64,000 nucleotides of DNA from CAYVQZ01 sp964453435 (GTDB taxonomy: Bacteria > Abyssobacteria > SURF-5). The stretch spans positions 4,586 to 68,585 of the forward strand of contig CAYVQZ010000023.1 of the NCBI GenBank assembly GCA_964453435.1, in the 5' to 3' direction. The notes under the pieces are model-generated. The model was not told where the DNA came from. It searched no databases and saw only the letters and a program-made list of their open reading frames with translations. Both the position numbers and the translations under genes were made by a program. Of this stretch, positions 17,748 to 26,445 are shown one piece after another (positions within the stretch are counted from its first letter, which is position 1; every line of letters begins with the position of its first letter).

Positions 17748-17919
17748 CTGAAAAACGCGCCTGCAGGAGCCATCTGCAACAGGCGGATTGTATAGACGTT
17801 GCGAAAACCACAAACAGGATGGAAAAGCCTGATAATTCGTTGAAAGGCGACTGAGGAACAGCGAATTTCTGTCCACAGGTAAAACGGAAAAGGAAACCGA
17901 AAACATCTTTTCCGAATAC

Positions 17920-17956
17920 CCCGAGGGCGATGACCTCGGGCCCGGTTCCCCGGAAC
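17920..17956 (+). promoter_or_regulatory. Paired GC-rich hairpins in the leader of the fmdE-like gene
   Basis: CCCGAGG and CCTCGGG form a 7-bp stem with loop GCGATGA (17920-17940), followed by a short GTTC/GAAC hairpin. They lie 34 bases before the start codon. A molybdenum-cofactor riboswitch is an attractive idea because of the downstream genes, but I could not match its full consensus by eye. Confidence 0.3.
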
Positions 17957-17989
17957 GCCAGCCTGAACTTGCTGGAAAAAGGAGCAGGA

Positions 17990-18604
17990 ATGAGCGCTGC
18001 GGACGACAGAATGGATTTCCAGTCATTACTCGAGGAATCTGTCAGAATCCACGGACACCTGTGCCCCGGACAGGTCCTTGGGGTGCGAATGTCCATGGTC
18101 GGCCTGCGCGAAGTCGGTATATCAGACCCCAAAGGCGATGACCGAAAGAATATCATCGCCTTCGTCGAGATGGACCGGTGCGCCACCGACGCCGTTCAAT
18201 CGGTGACAGGATGCTCGATGGGAAAACGCACGCTGAAGTTCATGGACTACGGGAAAATGGCGGCGACTTTCGTCAATCTGAACACCGGCAGGGCGGTGCG
18301 TGTGCTGGCCCGGGAGGAGTCTCGCGGGCTTGCGGCGGCCCGCTTTCCCGAAATAAGCGACAGGCACAAGGCGCAACTGGAAGCGTACAAGGTCATGCCG
18401 GAACACGAACTTTTTGAAGCGATGGAAGTCGCAGTCGAGCTGAAACCCGAAGACATGCCCGGCCGTCCACTCAGCCGAGTGCAATGCGAGCAGTGCGGCG
18501 AACACGTGCAGGACAGGCGCGAGATTCAGGCCGGGGGCAGGATTCTCTGTCGGCCGTGCGCGGAGGGCGGCTACTACACTGCCGGCAAAAAAATTTTTTT
18601 GTAG
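17990..18604 (+). CDS. FmdE-like protein with C-terminal zinc ribbon
   Basis: The N-terminal domain has the FmdE signature RIHGHLCPGQVLGVRM and a conserved GCSMGKRTLKF. The last ~50 residues form a zinc ribbon (CEQCGEHV...CRPC) of the DksA/TraR type. FmdE-domain proteins were first seen next to formylmethanofuran dehydrogenase but are common beside molybdenum or tungsten enzymes in anaerobes without methanogenesis. The ATG at 17990 has AAGGAG upstream. Its companion is a MoeA-like gene 76 bases downstream, so metal or pterin handling is likely. Confidence 0.85.
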   Translation: MSAADDRMDFQSLLEESVRIHGHLCPGQVLGVRMSMVGLREVGISDPKGDDRKNIIAFVEMDRCATDAVQSVTGCSMGKRTLKFMDYGKMAATFVNLNTGRAVRVLAREESRGLAAARFPEISDRHKAQLEAYKVMPEHELFEAMEVAVELKPEDMPGRPLSRVQCEQCGEHVQDRREIQAGGRILCRPCAEGGYYTAGKKIFL

Positions 18605-18680
18605 CCCGTTATGCGAATCAGTCCTAAGACCGTCCCTATCGATAAAAACGCCGGCACGCGCGAAGCAAAGGAGGCGAGAG

Positions 18681-19763
18681 ATGTGTGAGGGCGATTTCGG
18701 AAGCGCAAAGCTTCTTTACGGCGATACGTTCAAAACGGTTCCCGTCGCCGAAGCGGTTGGCATGCCGCTGGCGCATGACATCACCGAAATACGACCCGGA
18801 GAGTTCAAGGGCAGGGCATTCAAAAAAGGGCACATCATACGACCCGACGACGTCTGCCATCTCCAGCGGCTGGGCAAAGAGAAGGTGTACGTGCTGGCGA
18901 TCTCCGACGACGAGATGCACGAGGATGAGGCCGCCTGGGTGCTCGTAGCGGCGGTTATGGGTCCCGGAGTAGTTTCCGACGACCAGCCCAGAGAAGGGCG
19001 AATCAACCTGTTTGCCGCATGGAACGGCCTCCTGAAAGTCAACGTCGAAAGCCTTATGCGCTTCAATATGCTCGCCGAGGTCATGTGCGCCACCCTCCAC
19101 ACCAACACGGTGGTGAAGAAGGGGGACCGCATCGCCGGCACCCGCGCGATTCCTCTTGTCATAAAGCGACATATCGTGGATAACGCGGTCGCGGCCGCCG
19201 GAGCCGGAATCGTCGAGGTCAAGAAGATGGCGCGGCCTCGCGCCGGCGTGGTCATAACCGGAAACGAGGTCTATCACGGGAGAATCCGTGACGCGTTCGC
19301 GCCGATTATCCGCGAAAAAGTCGAGCGATTCGGAGGGGAGGTCGTAACAACGAAATACTCGCCCGACGACCAGGAGCAGATCGAGCGCTGCGTCCGGGAG
19401 TGTCTGGATTCGGGCGCCAATCTTCTCGTGACGACCGGCGGAATGTCCGTTGACCCGGATGACGTGACGAGGTTCGCAATCCGCAGACTGGGCGCCGAGG
19501 ACCTCGTGTACGGTTCGCCGGTCCTGCCGGGCGCCATGCTGCTCGTCGCATACATTCAAGGGAATCAGGGCGACGGCCCCGTTCCGATTGTGGGTGTGCC
19601 GGCCTGCGCGCTGTACCATAAGACGACCGTATTCGACCTCATCCTTCCCCGTGTTCTCGCGGGAGAGCGCATCGACAGAACGGAACTCGCCCGGCTGGGG
19701 CACGGCGGACTCTGCCTCGACTGTCCGGAATGCCGATATCCGATTTGTCCGTTCGGAAAATAG
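18681..19763 (+). CDS. MoeA/MogA-like molybdopterin-binding protein
   Basis: The 360-residue protein begins with VAEAVGMPLAHDITEIRPG, the opening of MoeA-type proteins. Its central part has the MoCF-biosynthesis domain (GVVITGNEVYHGRI, LVTTGGMSVDPDDVT, PIVGVPACALYHKTTVFDLILPRVLAG). It ends with a Cys-rich tail (CLDCPECRYPICPFGK) that could bind a metal. It lacks MoeA's full four-domain layout, so it may be a molybdopterin-dependent regulator or insertase. An AAGGAGG precedes the ATG. It pairs with the FmdE-like gene. Confidence 0.85.
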   Translation: MCEGDFGSAKLLYGDTFKTVPVAEAVGMPLAHDITEIRPGEFKGRAFKKGHIIRPDDVCHLQRLGKEKVYVLAISDDEMHEDEAAWVLVAAVMGPGVVSDDQPREGRINLFAAWNGLLKVNVESLMRFNMLAEVMCATLHTNTVVKKGDRIAGTRAIPLVIKRHIVDNAVAAAGAGIVEVKKMARPRAGVVITGNEVYHGRIRDAFAPIIREKVERFGGEVVTTKYSPDDQEQIERCVRECLDSGANLLVTTGGMSVDPDDVTRFAIRRLGAEDLVYGSPVLPGAMLLVAYIQGNQGDGPVPIVGVPACALYHKTTVFDLILPRVLAGERIDRTELARLGHGGLCLDCPECRYPICPFGK

Positions 19764-19880
19764 GGTCCTCAGCTCGACCCCACCTTAAATTCGGAGACGA
19801 ATCTCCGCCCATGGGACAGATTCACGGTCTCCTCCCCGCCTTCTCGGCGCAATGCCCGTCCCTCAAGGCGTGTCAAGGCG

Positions 19881-19910
19881 TTGACACGAATTTCCCGCGC
19901 GCATTATAAT
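19881..19910 (+). promoter_or_regulatory. Promoter for the LarA-like gene
   Basis: TTGACA (19881-19886) and a perfect TATAAT (19905-19910) are separated by 18 bases. The transcript would carry a leader of roughly 110 bases before the ATG at 20031. No operator was recognised. Confidence 0.65.
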
Positions 19911-20030
19911 TTTGCGGTTTCTCCCGTGCGCGAATTCGCCCTCGCAACCTGAAATACTGTCGACCTGGCGCCTTATGCTCTCGGAAAAATTTCGAAGAAA
20001 GCATCCGCAGTCGAAGCAAGGAATGGAGAA

Positions 20031-21452
20031 ATGACGGAAAAGAAGCTTTTTGTTGACCGGTGGGAAGAGCCCATCGAGATTTCGGTCCCGGCGAATTCGG
20101 TTGTGCTTCAGGCGGAGCCGAAGCCGGACTATCCCGCGCTCGAGGACCCCGTGAGCGCAATTCGTGAAGCCCTTTCATCGCCGCTCGGCATGCCGCCGCT
20201 TCCCGAACTGGTCAATGCAAACAGCACGGTGGCAATCGCGTTTGACGACCCGCTGAAGTACGGCCCCAAGTACCTCACTGTGCCGGTCCTGGTCGAAGAA
20301 CTCGAGCGGGCGGGCGTGAAAAGAGCAAACATCAGGCTTGTCAGCGCAAACGGAACGCACGACAAACCGCCGAAAGAAGATTTTGTCGGATTCTATCGCG
20401 GACAATATCCCGTGCTGCCGGATGCCCTTGTGGACGAATTCTGGCCCGACCGGTTCATTAACCACGACGCGCACGACCCCGAGACGCTCGTGGAGATGGG
20501 GACCTCACGGCTCGGCGACCTCGTCGAGCATAATCGCGTCCTCGTTGATTCGGACCTCACGATATATGCCGGCTCGGTCATTCCTCTACTTTGGGGTGGC
20601 TACAGCGGAGAGGGCGTCGTTGTCGGGCTCGGAAGCGCGCGCAGCATCTATTCCCACCACCGGTTCTCGGTGATAGGGTCGCCGGAATCGACCCACAGCG
20701 ACCCGAGAACGCACGCCTACCGGCGCCACAAGGATGCTGTCATGGACCGCATCGAGGAACATATTGGAAAAAAGATTTTCTATTTGAACGGTGTCCCCGA
20801 CCCGACCGGCAATTGGGCCGGATTCTTCGCCGGTCATTACAAGGAAATCCAGGAACCTCAATGGGAATGCGCCGACCGGCAGCACCTGCATGGCTCGGTA
20901 CAGGCCGACATCATAATCGCGGGACTTCCCCGATACTATTTTTACGGCGACACGCGCAATCCGATCATTAACATGATAGCCGCGACAACGATTCTGAGAA
21001 GTTGGCGACACAAGCCCATTCTCAGGGAAGGCGGCACGCTGATTCTTGTAAGCAAGTGCGACGGGCATATTGACCCGGAGAAGCATCCCTCCTACGCAAA
21101 GGCTCTCGAATTGTTCAATGAGGCCGGCTCCGCCGGCGAACTGGAGCAGAGGTATTTCGAGTCCCTGTACTCCGACAAAAGCCTCGTGGAAAAATATCGG
21201 CGCCAGAACGCGTACCATCCCGTTCACCCGATATGGCTGTTCAACGAAAGCCAGTATGCGCTCGACCACGCCGGAAGCGTGATTATTGCAACCGCCGAAA
21301 ACCCTGACGCGCCCAAATCGGTGGGAGGCGAATATGCCCCCACGTTCGAGGAAGCGCTGGCCCGCGCGATGAGATCGGCGGGAGCGAACCCTCGAGTGCT
21401 TGTGTTGCCAACCTTCTTCTCGTACGTGCCGATGTTGTTTCTGGTTGAGTGA
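20031..21452 (+). CDS. LarA-like nickel-pincer family protein (lactate racemase homologue)
   Basis: The 473-residue protein matches the LarA/DUF2088 pattern: an N-terminal domain with TVAIAFDDPLKYGPKYLTVPVLVEELERAGV, LVSANGTHDKP and a central GSVIPLLWGGYSGEGVVVGL, and a C-terminal nucleoside-binding-like half. LarA enzymes use a nickel-pincer nucleotide to racemise or epimerise 2-hydroxyacids. I could not find the exact Lys that holds the cofactor in lactate racemase, so this is probably another branch with a different substrate. It is four bases from the SDR gene, which could oxidise or reduce the same hydroxyacid. Confidence 0.75.
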   Translation: MTEKKLFVDRWEEPIEISVPANSVVLQAEPKPDYPALEDPVSAIREALSSPLGMPPLPELVNANSTVAIAFDDPLKYGPKYLTVPVLVEELERAGVKRANIRLVSANGTHDKPPKEDFVGFYRGQYPVLPDALVDEFWPDRFINHDAHDPETLVEMGTSRLGDLVEHNRVLVDSDLTIYAGSVIPLLWGGYSGEGVVVGLGSARSIYSHHRFSVIGSPESTHSDPRTHAYRRHKDAVMDRIEEHIGKKIFYLNGVPDPTGNWAGFFAGHYKEIQEPQWECADRQHLHGSVQADIIIAGLPRYYFYGDTRNPIINMIAATTILRSWRHKPILREGGTLILVSKCDGHIDPEKHPSYAKALELFNEAGSAGELEQRYFESLYSDKSLVEKYRRQNAYHPVHPIWLFNESQYALDHAGSVIIATAENPDAPKSVGGEYAPTFEEALARAMRSAGANPRVLVLPTFFSYVPMLFLVE

Positions 21453-21470
21453 TGAATGGAGGAAAAACCC

Positions 21471-22286
21471 GTGGAATTACATGGAAAATGCGCCCTTGTC
21501 ACCGGAGGAGCCAGGGGAATCGGACGCGCCATCGCGCTCTCGCTGGCTGCGGAGGGAGTGCACGTCGCGGTTGCCGACATTGGCGGAAAGGGGAGATTTT
21601 CTCCCGACTACGAGCTTGCCGGCCACGATGAACTCGAGAGAACCGCGCAGGAAGTCGAGCGACACGGTGTGAGGTCGGCCGCCATACGGGCCGACGTGAC
21701 CGAGTGGGCACAAGTTACCGACATGGTCGGGCAGGCGCTTAAAGAGCTTGGCGGACTCCACATTCTCGTGAACAACGCAGGCATTATCATAGCGATGCCC
21801 GTTCTTGCGCTCGAGGAATGGCAGTGGGACGCCACAATGAACGTGAATCTCAAGGGAACGTTTTTTTGTTGCAAGGCGGTGGCCTCCCATATGATAGACC
21901 AACGGCTCGGGCGCATTGTCAATATCTCGTCGATAGCGGGCAAGCGCGGCCACGCCGGAGTGGCCGCCTATAGCGCCTCAAAGGCCGGCGTCATATCCCT
22001 CACACAGTCGCTTGCCGCCGAACTCGGCCCCTTCAACGTGACCGTAAATGCGGTCTGTCCCGGCTTTCTGGAAACCCCGATGTGGAAGGGAGGGCTGGCC
22101 CCTGCGGCCTCGGCCGTTCTGGGTGTCGAGGTCGAAAAGGCTTTTGACGCATTCGTAATGAAGGAAACTCCTCTGGGACGCCCGCAAAAGCCGGAAGACA
22201 TCGGGGAAGGGGTGGTGTTCCTCTGCAAGGCCGACAATATCACGGGGATTGCCATGAACATTGCCGGCGGCGCGGAAGTAGTGTGA
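21471..22286 (+). CDS. Short-chain dehydrogenase/reductase
   Basis: Classical SDR: the NAD(P) motif TGGARGIG near the N-terminus, DVTEW and NNAG, then the active-site Ser (VNISSIAG) and YSASK pair, and CPGFLETPM after it. The GTG at 21471 is chosen because family members start M-(E/D)L-x-GK-x-ALVTG and GGAGG lies 8 bases upstream. An ATG at 21456 would add five residues. An insert after VADIG (about 20 residues) is longer than usual. It shares a transcript with the LarA-like gene. Confidence 0.9.
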   Translation: MELHGKCALVTGGARGIGRAIALSLAAEGVHVAVADIGGKGRFSPDYELAGHDELERTAQEVERHGVRSAAIRADVTEWAQVTDMVGQALKELGGLHILVNNAGIIIAMPVLALEEWQWDATMNVNLKGTFFCCKAVASHMIDQRLGRIVNISSIAGKRGHAGVAAYSASKAGVISLTQSLAAELGPFNVTVNAVCPGFLETPMWKGGLAPAASAVLGVEVEKAFDAFVMKETPLGRPQKPEDIGEGVVFLCKADNITGIAMNIAGGAEVV

Positions 22287-22290
22287 AACG

Positions 22291-22710
22291 TCAGGGAGTG
22301 CGGCGTGCGGCTTTCGGCCCATCCAACACCGTTCGCACTTTTTCGAGGAATACCTTCGTCTGGAACGGTTTCTGGATGTAGCCGCTCGCGCTGTCAACAA
22401 TCTCCTTCTGCTGGCCATTGAAATCGCCGCCGGGAGGACAGCCCGAAACGAAGAGAACCGGGACCGAACTGTACGCATTGCTCTTTCTCGCCATTTGAAA
22501 CAGCTTGATCCCGTCGACGTTCGGCATAAACAGGTCCAGTATCAGAAGGTCATATTTATTTTTCTTCATTTCCTTAAGGGCCGCCTCCCCGTCATCCGCC
22601 GTGTCGACTTTGAAACCGGCAAATTCGAGCACGGCCCGTATCGCACTCAAAAAGTCCTCGTCGTCATCCGCAACAAGGACCCGTCTCTTGTTGTTTTTCT
22701 TGAATAACAT
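22291..22710 (-). CDS. Receiver-only response regulator (CheY-like)
   Basis: The 139-residue protein is a single receiver domain with complete active site: acidic pair (VADDDED), phospho-acceptor Asp in LLILDLFMP, switch Ser (FVSG) and Lys in IQKPF. There is no output domain. The start MLFKKNNKRR at 22710 fits the domain; a longer upstream reading would add 24 residues of poor quality. It converges with the SDR gene. No histidine kinase is nearby, so its partner is elsewhere. Confidence 0.88.
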   Translation of the reverse strand: MLFKKNNKRRVLVADDDEDFLSAIRAVLEFAGFKVDTADDGEAALKEMKKNKYDLLILDLFMPNVDGIKLFQMARKSNAYSSVPVLFVSGCPPGGDFNGQQKEIVDSASGYIQKPFQTKVFLEKVRTVLDGPKAARRTP

Positions 22711-22945
22711 GGTTCGAACCCCCCTGCTTCTCGAACGTGTCTCACGAAAACACAAATGAGCGCGCACACTGACAACAAGCACAGGAATGATTCTTGACGG
22801 TTCGGATGAAGGATTCTGAAATTAATGAATACTATGCTACCGGAATGAATAATGACCAAAAAAGCAGAAACACATACAAGGAATATACATAACCATATAC
22901 AAAAGAATGTATCTTGTCAAGCCACAGAGCGGCGCAAAAGAATGT

Positions 22946-23245
22946 TCAGTTCGCGGTCGCGCCTGCATCATCCTGGCCGAATTTCGCCTCCACCGTGTAT
23001 TCGCTCCATTCCGCGTTCCGCACGGTGACCTCACCCATCTGGTCGACAATGTCCGGGCGCCCGAAAAAGAACAACTTTCCTTTCGTATTTCGGGCCACGA
23101 GAATGATCGCCATGTTCGGAAACAGTTCTCTCAGAACGGTGATGAAATCTCTCGCCCTGCCGGGAACGTCAATGACATCTTTGTCCACTTTCACGAGAAC
23201 CACTTCCCGCCCTTCCTTATCCACTTTTGCAGCCTGAATTTTCAC
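22946..23245 (-). CDS. Small hypothetical protein downstream of recA
   Basis: The 99-residue protein starts at a GTG preceded by GGAGAC. It is mainly alternating hydrophobic/charged with a central FPNMAIILVARNT strand and a repeated V-D-K motif (VDKEGREVVLVKVDKDVIDV). There are no Cys, signal peptide or membrane helices. I do not recognise a family. It lies ~75 bases after recA on the same strand and may be co-transcribed with it. Confidence 0.6.
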   Translation of the reverse strand: MKIQAAKVDKEGREVVLVKVDKDVIDVPGRARDFITVLRELFPNMAIILVARNTKGKLFFFGRPDIVDQMGEVTVRNAEWSEYTVEAKFGQDDAGATAN

Positions 23246-23322
23246 CGGTCTTGTCTCCTCTTCTTCAATGCAATGTGTCTCGGCCGTAATGAAACTGTCC
23301 CCGCTGCCCCAGCGTTGTTCCT

Positions 23323-24345
23323 TTACTCCTTCTTCGAAGCTTCAGACGGGATCATGCCGAGACGCTTCTTTGTTTCCAGGACGATTTCCTGAAACACGTC
23401 CGGGTTCTCGCGGAGGAACTTGCGGGCGTTCTCTCGACCCTGGCCGATATGCTCGTTATTGTATGAGAACCATGCGCCGCTCTTCGTTATCACCTTTTGT
23501 TCGGCGGCAAGGTCAATCAGGCTGCTCTCCTTCGAAATGCCTTCAGCGAACAGGATGTCAAATTCCGCCTCCTTGAACGGGGGCGCCACCTTGTTCTTGA
23601 CCACCTTCACGCGGGTGCGGGCTCCGATGGTGTCCTGCCCTTCTTTCAGCATTCCGAGACGCCTGACATCCAGCCGGAGCGAAGAATAGAACTTCAGCGC
23701 GCGTCCGCCGGGGGTGGTCTCAGGATTCCCGAACATGACTCCTATCTTTTCACGAATTTGGTTTATAAAGATGACAGTCGTCTTCGACCTGTTGATGGAA
23801 GCGGTGAGCTTGCGCAGCGCTTTCGACATCAGGCGGGCCTGCAGGCCCATCTGCTGGTCGCTCATTTCCCCCTCGATTTCGGCGCGCGGCGTGAGAGCCG
23901 CCACCGAATCGACCACAACAACATCGACCGCTCCGCTTCGAACCAGCATATCGCCTATCTCGAGCGCCTGCTCGCCGCTGTCGGGTTGCGAGATGAGCAA
24001 ATCGTCAATATTCACCCCTATGGTCCGGGAGTAATCCGGGTCGAGCGCATGCTCGGCGTCGATAAACGCCGCCACACCGCCATGCTTCTGCGTCTGGCCG
24101 ACAATGTGAAGCGACAGCGTCGTTTTTCCGGACGATTCCGGACCGAAAATCTCGATCACTCTGCCCCGCGGGATGCCGCCCACGCCCAAGGCGCGGTCAA
24201 GGGAAATGATATCGGTCGGTATTGCAGGAACATGCGAGAGCTTTGCGGCTTCGCCCAGCTTCATGATGGCGCCTTTGCCAAACTGTTTCTCGATTTGCGA
24301 TATCGTAAGTCCGAGTGTTTTCTCCTTCTCTTCCCTGCTGCCCAT
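23323..24345 (-). CDS. recA: Recombinase RecA
   Basis: The 340-residue protein is a full-length RecA: Walker A GPESSGKTT, the LSLDRALGVGGIPRGR entry, Walker B VVVVDSVAAL, the DNA-binding loop 1 region and NQIREKIGVMFGNPETTPGGRALKFYSS loop 2. It drives homologous recombination and the SOS response. A promoter is visible upstream, but no standard LexA box. It is followed by a small hypothetical gene. Confidence 0.98.
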   Translation of the reverse strand: MGSREEKEKTLGLTISQIEKQFGKGAIMKLGEAAKLSHVPAIPTDIISLDRALGVGGIPRGRVIEIFGPESSGKTTLSLHIVGQTQKHGGVAAFIDAEHALDPDYSRTIGVNIDDLLISQPDSGEQALEIGDMLVRSGAVDVVVVDSVAALTPRAEIEGEMSDQQMGLQARLMSKALRKLTASINRSKTTVIFINQIREKIGVMFGNPETTPGGRALKFYSSLRLDVRRLGMLKEGQDTIGARTRVKVVKNKVAPPFKEAEFDILFAEGISKESSLIDLAAEQKVITKSGAWFSYNNEHIGQGRENARKFLRENPDVFQEIVLETKKRLGMIPSEASKKE

Positions 24346-24408
24346 GCTCGATCCTCTCCCTCTGTGGTCTTTGAAACAGTTCCAAACAAAACCCCGGCGC
24401 TTGCCGTC

Positions 24409-24437
24409 ATTCTACCGGATATGGTGACACTTTTCAA
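24409..24437 (-). promoter_or_regulatory. recA promoter
   Basis: On the minus strand TTGAAA (24432-24437) and TAGAAT (24409-24414) are 17 bases apart, about 65 bases before the recA start. No GAAC-N4-GTTC or CTGT-N8-ACAG LexA site was recognised near it. Confidence 0.55.
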
Positions 24438-24512
24438 GCTAATAAAAAACTCCCGGGAGATTGCGCGCCCGGAACGGTCTGACGCATGAACGTGGCGATG
24501 CCCGGTTCCCGC

Positions 24513-25079
24513 TCAGCCAAGAGGAATGGCTTTCAATTCGGTATACACGGGACCGGACGGTAACGTCTTGCTTTTCATAATGGATATCTTGTCGGCCCGC
24601 ATTAACCCAATGAACACGTTTCTGTCCTCTTCAAGGAGCCGGCACAATTTGGAGATTCCCTGTCTGCCTTTCACACGGCCAATGGTCAGATGCGCCTTGA
24701 ATTCCCTCTCTTCCCCGGGAAACCCGATTTTTTCAAGTTCGCGCTCAATCTTTTGCTGCAGTTCTCGCAATTCCTCCCGCCCCTTCTCTACCCCGAGCCA
24801 GACGATTCGCGGGCGGTTCATATTCGGAAAACAGCCGACGGCCCTCACTTCCACATCGATCGGTTTCGTTCCGTGAACGGCTTTTTCACAGGCCGCGACT
24901 ATTCCCGGCAAACTGGATTCATCGATATTGCCGAGAAACTTGAACGTCAAATGGGCATTTTCAGGCGGAACCCATTTCACACTGGCCTTCGATGAGGCAA
25001 ACCGCTCTATCACTTCACCCAAAGTCTTATGGAGCGAGCCATCGAGGTTGATGGAAATGAACGTGCGAATGCTTGCCAT
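24513..25079 (-). CDS. thpR: RNA 2',3'-cyclic phosphodiesterase (2H family)
   Basis: The 188-residue protein has the two catalytic H-x-T motifs of the 2H phosphoesterase superfamily, HLTFKFLG and HLTIGRVKG, with the FISINLDG N-terminus of ThpR/LigT. It opens 2',3'-cyclic phosphates on RNA. The gene sits 21 bases after the epimerase gene and before recA, an order seen in several anaerobes. Length is normal. Confidence 0.93.
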   Translation of the reverse strand: MASIRTFISINLDGSLHKTLGEVIERFASSKASVKWVPPENAHLTFKFLGNIDESSLPGIVAACEKAVHGTKPIDVEVRAVGCFPNMNRPRIVWLGVEKGREELRELQQKIERELEKIGFPGEEREFKAHLTIGRVKGRQGISKLCRLLEEDRNVFIGLMRADKISIMKSKTLPSGPVYTELKAIPLG

Positions 25080-25100
25080 GGCCGTTTCTGTCGTAAACTC

Positions 25101-25817
25101 CTACCGGGCCTCGGCGTTCGGATACAGATGCAGCGGTATCCCGATGTCCACGACTTTCACCTCTCCGGTGTAGTAACGGGCGCGCGAATTCTCAAAACCC
25201 TTCTTCGGCAGTTGAAACGTGACGGTGGTGTTCGCTATCACCGCAGCGCCCAACGGCAACCCCGTGGTTCCGTCCAAACCCGACGGTATATCCACCGCCA
25301 GAACGGGGCAACCGGCCTCATTTATGAGCGTTATGACCTCCCTGTACAGTCCGGTCACCTCGCCCGACAGCCCCGTCCCGAGCAGGGCGTCAACCACCAC
25401 TCCGCAGCCTTTGATATCCCTGCGAATCTGCGGCAAACTTTTCTTTGTCACCCGATGTATGGGTACGCCCATCCGCTTCAATATTTGCAGGTTTATCCCC
25501 GCGTCGCCCTTCACCTTGCTGACACCGCCGACCAAGAACACACGCGTGTCCACTCCATTATTAATCAGATGCCGCGCCACCACGAACCCATCGCCGCCGT
25601 TGTTTCCCCGGCCGCAAAACACGAGCGCAGAGAGATTCCGGCCGCCAACGCTCGAATATATGGTTTCAAAAACAGCCCGCCCCGCGTTTTCCATGAGAAT
25701 GACGCCCGGGATACCTATCGTTTGAATTGCAAACGCATCGATACGTTTCATTTCCTCCGGGGTCACATAGGCCAGGCGTTGCGGACGACGGGTCGCCGAG
25801 GCTGGTTCGCTCATCAT
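25101..25817 (-). CDS. nnrE: NAD(P)H-hydrate epimerase (YjeF N-terminal domain)
   Basis: The YjeF_N Rossmann-like domain is complete: YVTPEEMKRIDAFAIQTIGIPGVILMENAGR, FCGRGNNGGDGFVVARHL and VVDALLGTGLSGEV, then VDIPSGLDGTTG. It repairs damaged NAD(P)HX by epimerisation. The partner dehydratase domain (NnrD), often fused, is absent, so it must be encoded elsewhere. The start is uncertain. ATG at 25817 gives a normal length, whereas the reading frame can be extended to 25919 with a basic 34-residue extension. Confidence 0.88.
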   Translation of the reverse strand: MMSEPASATRRPQRLAYVTPEEMKRIDAFAIQTIGIPGVILMENAGRAVFETIYSSVGGRNLSALVFCGRGNNGGDGFVVARHLINNGVDTRVFLVGGVSKVKGDAGINLQILKRMGVPIHRVTKKSLPQIRRDIKGCGVVVDALLGTGLSGEVTGLYREVITLINEAGCPVLAVDIPSGLDGTTGLPLGAAVIANTTVTFQLPKKGFENSRARYYTGEVKVVDIGIPLHLYPNAEAR

Positions 25818-26326
25818 TGTGGCGCCATTCTGCTGTCTGTGCTTGGATGGAAACATTTCAGTCGAAGCCCGCAGAAGACAAACACGGCAAAACTGCGAGC
25901 TTAAAAGTGATTTTAACACAGGCAGGCAGGTATTTACAACCGCGATTCGCTCCGTATCGGCGGCAGTTCGGAAAATAGAAGAAGCATCGCGCCGCCTTCG
26001 CGCCTATTCATATTATCCTGTCAATGTTCACCTTTTTATAAAGGGCGACGCGATGCTCCATTTCACCAGGTATGAACAACGACCTTTCTTAAATAGAGAG
26101 GCATTTCCTGTGCCATTGCTCACCCGAAGCTGCGTGGCCGGTATCGAAAGAGCCGGCTTTCCCCGAAAAATCAGGGCATTATTCCATCGGGAAAATGCTC
26201 CGTCGGAAACGAAAAAAAGGCGCCGGCAGCCCGCGCGCCTTGTACCGGATACAAACAGTTTATGGAATTCACAACCCGGACCTCCGCCGAAGCGCGGATT
26301 CGACCGGAACGCGCGCCACGGAGGAA
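25818..26326. other. Intergenic region, no gene seen
   Basis: About 500 bases between the epimerase gene and the end of the radical SAM locus. Open frames exist on both strands but they have no initiation signals, no recognisable domains and poor composition. I see no repeat or RNA gene in it. Confidence 0.5.
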
Positions 26327-26354
26327 AGGCCCTTGCTCTCCGGAACAAGGGCCT
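26327..26354 (-). terminator. Hairpin closing the radical SAM/peptide operon
   Basis: A perfect 9-bp stem (AGGCCCTTG with CAAGGGCCT) and 10-base loop lie 22 bases after the peptide stop codon on the minus strand. The following tract is only partly T-rich (TTTCCTCC), so termination is likely but not classical. The flanking GGAGG/CCTCT bases may lengthen the stem. Confidence 0.55.
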
Positions 26355-26376
26355 CCTCTCCGTTCTTCCTACCGGT

Positions 26377-26439
26377 TCAGCAAGAAGACTTGCACTTGCA
26401 GGTTCCGCTTGTTTTCCTGTTCATTTTGCGGATTTTCAC
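26377..26439 (-). CDS. 20-residue Cys-rich peptide, candidate RiPP precursor
   Basis: Reading on the minus strand from a GTG at 26439 gives a basic N-terminal half (KIRKMNRK) and the end TCKCKSSC, with Cys at 14, 16 and 20. A near-perfect ribosome-binding site (GGAGGTGAT) sits 5 bases before the GTG and overlaps the TGA stop of the radical SAM gene, so translation is coupled. Short, Cys-rich peptides directly beside a radical SAM/SPASM enzyme are the normal layout of sactipeptide-type and related RiPPs. The peptide is too short for usual gene callers. It could instead be a degenerate or regulatory ORF. Confidence 0.68.
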   Translation of the reverse strand: MKIRKMNRKTSGTCKCKSSC

Positions 26440-26445
26440 TGCAAA

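Larger units (their letters stand above)
17509..17989. other. Intergenic region with promoter and structured leader, no gene
   Basis: No convincing coding region is present in this ~480-base stretch. It holds a good promoter with a palindrome (17714-17747) and two GC-rich hairpins (17920-17956) shortly before the FmdE-like gene. The rest shows nothing I can name. Confidence 0.6.

Noticed and set aside
26028..26348. Minus-strand 106-codon ORF beside the peptide gene
   Set aside because: It starts inside the operon's closing hairpin, has no ribosome site and a composition typical of chance frames.
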